NCBI GenBank assembly: GCA_029855985.1 | Contig: JAGSHR010000299.1 | Location: 1-18,174, forward strand | Origin: Candidatus Njordarchaeota archaeon | Lineage (GTDB): Archaea > Thermoproteota > JANJXX01 > Panguiarchaeales > Panguiarchaeaceae | Direction of reading: 5' to 3' | Length of the DNA: 18,174 nucleotides | Shown: positions 13,934-18,174 of the stretch, piece after piece | Layout of the letters: the number at the start of each line of letters is the position of its first letter | How positions within the stretch are numbered: position 1 is the stretch's first letter | Made by a program: the position numbers and the translations under genes | Notes under the pieces: model-generated | Told to the model about the DNA's origin: nothing | What the model saw: the letters and a program-made list of their open reading frames with translations, nothing else | The model's database searches: none

Positions 13934-15037
13934 TTGATAAGTCCGATTCTAATAATGATAACTTTTACACTGGATTTAATTATTCTATCATTAACAAGCA
14001 AGAAACTGATAGCGCTCTATGTCAGCGAGGATAATCGCGTGTTTCTCATTTTTTCTCTAGCAACTATATCTCTGTTGGTTTCAATAACCCTATTTGTATT
14101 ATCCATAGCAATAGCCGAGATATCGCTAACTGAGACATTATTCAAATTAGGGGGGTCTATCGGCCTCTTTTCAAACTTTCTTATGTATCTCTTTGCCAAG
14201 GATATAAATGATCCGTATAAGGTAAATCAACTAGATTTTATCGTGGCCTCACTACTCGGACTAGATGTCATTTTAATTATGAAGTCTAGCTCTAGAATAG
14301 AGTTTGTGGGGGAGTTCACGATTAGAGCTAGACCGATGGAGCCAATAAGTGCCTTCTTAGTAGTGGTCTTTCAGTTAACGGTTCTCATTTACATCTTTTA
14401 CGTTTTCTGTAAAATATACAAGGTTAGTGTCCGTTCCTATAAGAAAAACCAAGTTAAAAGATTTATAGTTGCGTTAATAATAGGATTCGTGGGAGTAAGT
14501 TTAGTATTATTTATATCCTCTGTAGTAGAGCTTCCAATTCCAATGATTAGATTCCCAATATGGTTTAGTCTTGTGGGGGTGGCCTACACTATTATTTACA
14601 AAACATTAGATGTAGACTTTGGTGTATACCATATTCTCCCTCATAGAGTTTACGGCGTTGTAATAACAAACAGGGTAGGTGAACCTCTCTGCAGCGAGTT
14701 TTATCTTGAAGGGCTAAAACTAGATGAATACGTTGTTTCAGGATACGCAGCGGTATCCTCGGAGATACTAAGCAAATTGGAGAATTGGAAGGATCAAGCG
14801 AGAAAACCAATAACTATAATTAGAGATACAACAGTGCTTCTATACAAAACCGAGAACGTGATAGGTGCAATAATTGTAGAAAGGAAAACAAAGTTCCTCG
14901 AAATGTTTCTTGTAAGGGCTGTAGAAGAAATTGAAAAAGAGTTCGGTGAAAAAATAAAAAGAAAGATAATCGATGAACTAGAAATGGAGGAGATATGCCT
15001 AATCACCAAAGAGATCCTAGAACCAGTGTTACCATAG
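13934..15037 (+). CDS. Seven-helix membrane protein with longin/roadblock-like cytoplasmic domain
   Basis: The 367-residue protein starts at TTG (GGTG at 13923-13926 is 7 nt upstream). Seven membrane segments are visible at ~5-22, 35-60, 66-88, 100-116, 137-159, 176-196 and 205-222. Their spacing and the exit sequence (VGVAYTIIYKTLDVDF) recall the 7TM sensor module at the N-terminus of some histidine kinases. Residues ~236-340 then form a compact soluble domain: strand pair YGVVITNRVGEPLCSEFY, helix around YVVSGYAAVSSEILSKL, three strands (KPITIIRDT, TVLLYKT, VIGAIIVERK) and a long helix. That beta-beta-alpha-beta-beta-beta-alpha order is the longin/roadblock pattern. There is no kinase or GAF motif. 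A membrane receptor or scaffold for small GTPase-like partners is a reasonable guess, not shown. A HAD-like gene follows 12 nt later. Confidence 0.7.
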   Translation: MISPILIMITFTLDLIILSLTSKKLIALYVSEDNRVFLIFSLATISLLVSITLFVLSIAIAEISLTETLFKLGGSIGLFSNFLMYLFAKDINDPYKVNQLDFIVASLLGLDVILIMKSSSRIEFVGEFTIRARPMEPISAFLVVVFQLTVLIYIFYVFCKIYKVSVRSYKKNQVKRFIVALIIGFVGVSLVLFISSVVELPIPMIRFPIWFSLVGVAYTIIYKTLDVDFGVYHILPHRVYGVVITNRVGEPLCSEFYLEGLKLDEYVVSGYAAVSSEILSKLENWKDQARKPITIIRDTTVLLYKTENVIGAIIVERKTKFLEMFLVRAVEEIEKEFGEKIKRKIIDELEMEEICLITKEILEPVLP

Positions 15038-15049
15038 ATGGTGCTGCCC

Positions 15050-15574
15050 ATGGGAATAGTGGTGTTCGACCTAGAAGGTGTTTTAATAGATAATACAGAG
15101 CGATACCAGAGAGCCGTGAGGAAAGCCAATCCAAGCGCAAAAAATGACAAAGACTTAAACCGTAACGAGAAAAAAGCTTTCTGGCAAGAATTCTTTAACC
15201 CGCAATTAGCAGAGAAAATAGATAAGGTTAACCTCGAAGCACTGAAGCTCGTGGATAAATACCAGAAAGAAGGAAAAAAGATCGTTATATTGTCTGGTAG
15301 CAAAAAAGATGTCGTAAGGGTAATGTTAAAGAAGATAGAAGAAGAAGCAAAAAAGCTTAACATGGAATTTAAACCGGCAATGGTAATTTGGAGGAGTGAA
15401 AAGGATTACAGAAAAAGTGATGTTTTCAAACTGGAAAAAGCAAAAATCGTCGAGAAAATGCTTGGAGACGAAATAATAGAGGTTCACGACGATGACGAAA
15501 ACGTTATAAAGATCTTTGAAAAAAATGGAATAAAAGCCATACTTTGGAGAAACTTAAAGCCAATCAAAAAATAA
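15050..15574 (+). CDS. HAD-like hydrolase with altered motif I
   Basis: From the ATG at 15050 the protein has 174 residues. The N-terminus IVVFDLEGVLIDNTERYQRA is HAD motif I with the nucleophile Asp (residue 7), but the second Asp (DxD) is Glu. Motif II is IVILSGSKKD, a motif III Lys probably lies in KLEKAKIVEKM, and motif IV is IIEVHDDDENVIKIF with several metal-binding Asp. The cap is a short helical insertion between motifs I and II. The DxD-to-DxE change at the general acid/base would weaken or alter phosphatase activity, so a sluggish, specialised or binding role is possible. GGTG (15040-15043) lies 6 nt before this ATG; the ATG at 15038 directly follows the upstream stop and has no site. 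Cotranscribed with the 7TM gene. Confidence 0.8.
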   Translation: MGIVVFDLEGVLIDNTERYQRAVRKANPSAKNDKDLNRNEKKAFWQEFFNPQLAEKIDKVNLEALKLVDKYQKEGKKIVILSGSKKDVVRVMLKKIEEEAKKLNMEFKPAMVIWRSEKDYRKSDVFKLEKAKIVEKMLGDEIIEVHDDDENVIKIFEKNGIKAILWRNLKPIKK

Positions 15575-15598
15575 AAAGAAGGATTTGCTCATAAAAGC

Positions 15599-16468
15599 TT
15601 ATTCTTTGTGAACTGGATTTGCCTTTAAAATGAAGTAGATTTCTCCAATCAATAGTATTAAAACAGTTATAGTTCGCACAAGGAACAACGTTGTAGAACC
15701 ACTGTACGCGAGTGTCATAAATATTGTGAACAAAGCTGGTAACAAACCTATTAAACCCAAGATAACAATGAATTTGGCGATCCTAAACCTATTAGCGCCA
15801 ACGATGAGTGTAGTTAAGAGAAAGACGAGACCAATGTAAAATAAGAGGGACTCAAGATAATTCAAATAGCTAAGGTATTCATATGGGAGATTTAGAGCCG
15901 TTATTAGATTTTCCAGCAAGGAAAGGTCTCCTGTCGCTCCAACGAACATAGCCAACATGGATAAAATGAACATATAAAACATCCAACGATAGTTTGTTAG
16001 CATTGCGAGAAACGCGAGGAAAACGCCGAGACCCAGTAAACCGAACTCTAATCCAAATAAACCAACAGCCTTACCGTATTCCCCCAGTTGAATGTAACTT
16101 TGGAGAGTTGGACCCAGCACAATTATTTTAATAATAAGGGAAGAGAGGGAAATTCCTGCGCCGATACCAATAAACCAACCACCAATTCTCCTCCTACCAT
16201 ACCCAATTAAAATAGATCCAACGATAACGGTTATCCCACCCAAGCTAGCTAAAACCTTGAAGAATAACGCGAGTGTATCAGTTGCAGCGGACTTTCCAAA
16301 ATAACTTTCACCAATCTCAATTAACTTTAAGTAAAACTCGGCAGAACCAGTTGCACCCAAAACAAAAAGAATTAGACCACCAATAAATCCAAAGATCATC
16401 TCGAGTTTGTATTCTAACTTAAATTTTTCTTTTTTAGTCTTCTGTAATGCCCTTCTTTCATCGGACAT
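15599..16468 (-). CDS. Eight-helix integral membrane protein of unknown function
   Basis: The protein has 289 residues from the ATG at 16468 (292 from an upstream TTG at 16477). A charged, Lys-rich N-terminus (MSDERRALQKTKKEKFKLEYKLE) precedes about eight hydrophobic segments. The Lys-rich N-terminal segment should lie in the cytoplasm. Loops hold GYGRRRIGGW and the short polar stretches SGSTTLF and NRFRIAK, and the chain ends with a polar NPVHKE. I see no transporter signature, cofactor site or known family; the composition resembles small archaeal membrane proteins such as DUF973-type, but with more helices. It is monocistronic and convergent with the HAD gene (24 bp between stops). A TATA-like box at 16526-16537 is appropriately placed on the reverse strand. 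Confidence 0.65.
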   Translation of the reverse strand: MSDERRALQKTKKEKFKLEYKLEMIFGFIGGLILFVLGATGSAEFYLKLIEIGESYFGKSAATDTLALFFKVLASLGGITVIVGSILIGYGRRRIGGWFIGIGAGISLSSLIIKIIVLGPTLQSYIQLGEYGKAVGLFGLEFGLLGLGVFLAFLAMLTNYRWMFYMFILSMLAMFVGATGDLSLLENLITALNLPYEYLSYLNYLESLLFYIGLVFLLTTLIVGANRFRIAKFIVILGLIGLLPALFTIFMTLAYSGSTTLFLVRTITVLILLIGEIYFILKANPVHKE

Positions 16469-16525
16469 TGCATTCAACCATCACACTGAGTTTTTTAGAC
16501 GTTTGATTCAACCAGTGAGTAATAG

Positions 16526-16558
16526 TATTATAATATAGGAAGCTAAAAGATTATATAA
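16526..16558. promoter_or_regulatory. Divergent TATA boxes of the membrane protein and the PLP enzyme
   Basis: TATTATAATATA (16526-16537) lies about 60 bp before the reverse start at 16468. TTATATAA (16551-16558) lies 46 bp before the forward start at 16604. Each is suitably spaced for its gene, and transcripts would have leaders of ~37 and ~22 nt. Confidence 0.4.
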
Positions 16559-16603
16559 TTGCACATCCTTAAACCAATATTTTTAACGTAAAGCGTGATT
16601 ATG

Positions 16604-17728
16604 ATGAACTTCGAGCAAATAAGGTATGAAATGTTTCCAATCTTAAAGAAAATTACTTACTTGAATACCGCTGCTAACGGCTTGGTTTCTAAAAAAGCGA
16701 TAAAATCAGGGGAAGAATGGTTAAAAGAAAGAGAGTACGGGGGCGTTCACTGGCTTGAATGGTACAACGAAATGAATAATTTAAGAGAGGAAATTGCTAA
16801 ACTAATAAACGCTCAACCAAGCGAGATCGGGTTCGTGCAGAACACAACCGTTGGACTAAACATGGTAGCGAACTCCATACAATGGAGTGAGGAAAGTAAT
16901 ATTGTTACTACCGATATGGAGTTTCCCGCCAACAAGTACGTATGGCAAGTAGTTTCTAAAAAACATGGAACAGAGCTAAGAATAATAGAAAACGAAGATG
17001 GTTCTCTACCAATAGAAAAATTCGAAGAAGCCGTTGACGAGAACACAAGGATAATAGCTGTTTCTTGGGTTCAATACCTCAACGGGTACACCATTGATCT
17101 AGAGAAGCTGTCAAAAATTGCGAAGAAACATGGGGCACTCCTAGTAGTGGACGGCATACAGGGAGTAGGTTCACTAAGATTGGATGTGAAAAGAACAAAT
17201 ATCGACTTTATAGCTGTTGGAGGTCATAAATGGTTAATGGGTCTTCACGGTAGCGGTTTCATATACATTAAAAAGGAATTGGTCAGAAAACTGGACTTCC
17301 CATTTGCAGGTTGGTTAGGGACGAAGGAACCCTTCAATTTCAATAAAATGTACTATGAGCCCTCAGACGATGCCAGAATATTCGAATTAGGGAACCCATC
17401 TTTTATAGGGTATAGAGTCCTACACGAGTCTATTAAACTAATCAATAAAATTGGGATAGAAAACATTGAAAAAAGAAACCTACAACTAGCGAAATACTTG
17501 CTCGAAAACAAACCAGCTCACGCAAAAGTAAATGAGTTCTTAAATACTGCTGAACCAAGTTCACCAATAATCAATATTGAAGTAAAAAACGTAGAGAACA
17601 CATATAACAAACTGTTAAAAACTGGCGTAATAGTAGCAAGAAGAGGAAAAGGCTTAAGAGTTTCGATTCACTTTTACAACAATGAACACGATATTGATAA
17701 ACTATTGAGAGTACTTGGAGATAATTAG
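16604..17728 (+). CDS. Class V PLP-dependent aminotransferase-fold enzyme
   Basis: From the ATG at 16604 the protein has 374 residues (ATG 16601 and GTG 16595 also in frame). It shows the class V pattern: ITYLNTAANGLVSKKA at the N-terminus, GFVQNTTVGLNMV, EFPANKYVW, VSWVQYLNGYTIDLEKL, LVVDGIQGVGSL with the PLP-contact Asp, and GGHKWLMGLHGSGF with the Schiff-base Lys (~209). The fold is shared by cysteine desulfurases, selenocysteine lyases, isopenicillin-N-epimerase-like enzymes and some transaminases. Notably the protein contains no cysteine at all, so a NifS/SufS-type persulfide mechanism is excluded; a lyase, epimerase or transaminase reaction is more likely. Cytoplasmic. A gamma-glutamylcyclotransferase-like gene follows 19 nt downstream and is probably in the same operon. 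Confidence 0.85.
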   Translation: MNFEQIRYEMFPILKKITYLNTAANGLVSKKAIKSGEEWLKEREYGGVHWLEWYNEMNNLREEIAKLINAQPSEIGFVQNTTVGLNMVANSIQWSEESNIVTTDMEFPANKYVWQVVSKKHGTELRIIENEDGSLPIEKFEEAVDENTRIIAVSWVQYLNGYTIDLEKLSKIAKKHGALLVVDGIQGVGSLRLDVKRTNIDFIAVGGHKWLMGLHGSGFIYIKKELVRKLDFPFAGWLGTKEPFNFNKMYYEPSDDARIFELGNPSFIGYRVLHESIKLINKIGIENIEKRNLQLAKYLLENKPAHAKVNEFLNTAEPSSPIINIEVKNVENTYNKLLKTGVIVARRGKGLRVSIHFYNNEHDIDKLLRVLGDN

Positions 17729-17747
17729 TCAATTTTAGGTGTCCAAA

Positions 17748-18146
17748 TTGGAGCTATTAGCGGTCTATGGAACACTGAAAAGAGGTTGTGGGAATCATAA
17801 ATACCTTTCTGATAGCAAATTTGTGGGCACAGGGGTAACCCTCGAAAAATTTGTGTTAGTCGTTTCAGTTATTCCATACTGTATACCTATTGATTCAGCG
17901 GGGGAAATGAGGAAATATGCGAGCCCGATTCATGTTGAAGTCTACGAAGTGAGTGCAGAGAAGCTAGAGAGAATCGATGAGCTCGAAGGTCACCCCTTCT
18001 GGTATAAGAGAAAAAAAGTGGATGTAAAGCTCGAAAACGGGAAAATAGTTAAAACATGGTTCTATATATACCCTAATAGGGTTCAGGGAAAAATAATCTC
18101 TAATGGAGAAGGAGTAGCGTCATATGATTGTAAGATGTCATACTAA
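17748..18146 (+). CDS. Gamma-glutamylcyclotransferase-fold (AIG2-like) protein
   Basis: From a TTG at 17748 the protein has 132 residues, the usual size for the family. It opens with LAVYGTLKRGCGNHKYL, the YGTL/YGSL substrate-loop motif. It continues with SKFVGTG, HVEVYEVSAEKLERIDELEG carrying the acidic residue of the active cavity, HPFWYKRKKVDV and TWFYIYP. Related proteins cyclise gamma-glutamyl amines or peptides to 5-oxoproline, or act on gamma-glutamyl-amino cyclic amines; the exact substrate is not evident. GGTG at 17738-17741 is 6 nt before the TTG; the GTG at 17739, which gives three extra residues, lies inside that site. It follows the PLP enzyme and probably depends on its promoter. 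The C-terminus (GEGVASYDCKMSY) is complete, stopping at 18144-18146. Confidence 0.8.
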   Translation: MELLAVYGTLKRGCGNHKYLSDSKFVGTGVTLEKFVLVVSVIPYCIPIDSAGEMRKYASPIHVEVYEVSAEKLERIDELEGHPFWYKRKKVDVKLENGKIVKTWFYIYPNRVQGKIISNGEGVASYDCKMSY

Positions 18147-18152
18147 GGCGAT

Positions 18153-18164
18153 ATTTTTATTTTT
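18153..18164 (+). terminator. T tract after the last gene
   Basis: Two runs of T (five and five, separated by one A) start 6 nt after the final stop codon, consistent with archaeal termination. Confidence 0.35.
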
Positions 18165-18174
18165 AAGATAAAAT

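Noticed and set aside
14592..15363. Long reverse-strand open frames opposite the 7TM and HAD genes
   Set aside because: They lie antisense to recognisable domains, overlap each other, and show low-complexity Ser/Phe-rich translations typical of antisense shadows.
16604..17728. Cysteine desulfurase
   Set aside because: The protein contains no cysteine, so the catalytic persulfide-forming residue is missing.
1..18174. CRISPR array, tRNA or rRNA genes, plasmid or phage origin
   Set aside because: No regularly spaced repeats, no cloverleaf-like GC-rich segments and no replication or virion genes were found on either strand.

Overview
The window looks like part of a chromosome from an archaeon, most likely of the Thermoproteota/TACK side. 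The evidence is indirect. Genes are preceded by TATA-like boxes rather than -35/-10 pairs. The commonest ribosome binding site is GGTG, complementary to the CACCUC tail of archaeal 16S rRNA, usually 5-7 nt before the start. TTG and GTG starts occur, arginine is mostly AGA/AGG, and several families are archaeal in style (coiled-coil TrmB regulator, F420H2-oxidase-type flavodiiron protein, TIGR00725 protein, small multi-pass membrane proteins). A complete flavodiiron protein suggests an anaerobe or microaerophile. I could not identify the species.

Layout. Bases 1-890 are a damaged locus: an MFS transporter gene has been cut by an IS200/IS605-type element. Only the 3' tail of tnpB, its GC-rich right-end hairpins (the omega-RNA region) and the C-terminal part of the transporter remain. 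Bases 1000-5310 carry four forward genes, each with its own promoter: a TrmB-like regulator with a long coiled coil, a flavodiiron protein, an AIM24-like protein and a five-helix membrane protein. Bases 5390-7475 are a divergent pair, a DUF1028 Ntn-hydrolase-like protein and an MmgE/PrpD protein, with a perfect 16-bp palindrome between TATA box and start codon of the latter. Bases 7515-8854 are a two-gene reverse operon (LOG-like nucleotide-binding protein, then a SAM methyltransferase), divergent from a membrane-anchored type I phosphodiesterase at 8966.

From 10490 to 16470 most genes are unfamiliar. There is a 714-residue helical protein; two small proteins transcribed away from each other across a 43-bp inverted repeat; a seven-helix membrane protein whose cytoplasmic tail I read as a longin/roadblock-like domain; a HAD-like protein whose second motif-I aspartate is Glu; and an eight-helix membrane protein. 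The window ends with a class V PLP enzyme lacking any cysteine, followed closely by a gamma-glutamylcyclotransferase-fold protein.

I saw no rRNA, tRNA, CRISPR array or obvious defence operon. The most promising leads are the divergent pair at 12771-13849 with its large inverted repeat, the 7TM-longin-like protein with its HAD neighbour, the palindrome before mmgE/prpD, and the transposon remnant that retains its omega-RNA. Ribosome-binding-site spacing argues that the longest-ORF start is wrong for seven to eight genes; the revised starts are given.
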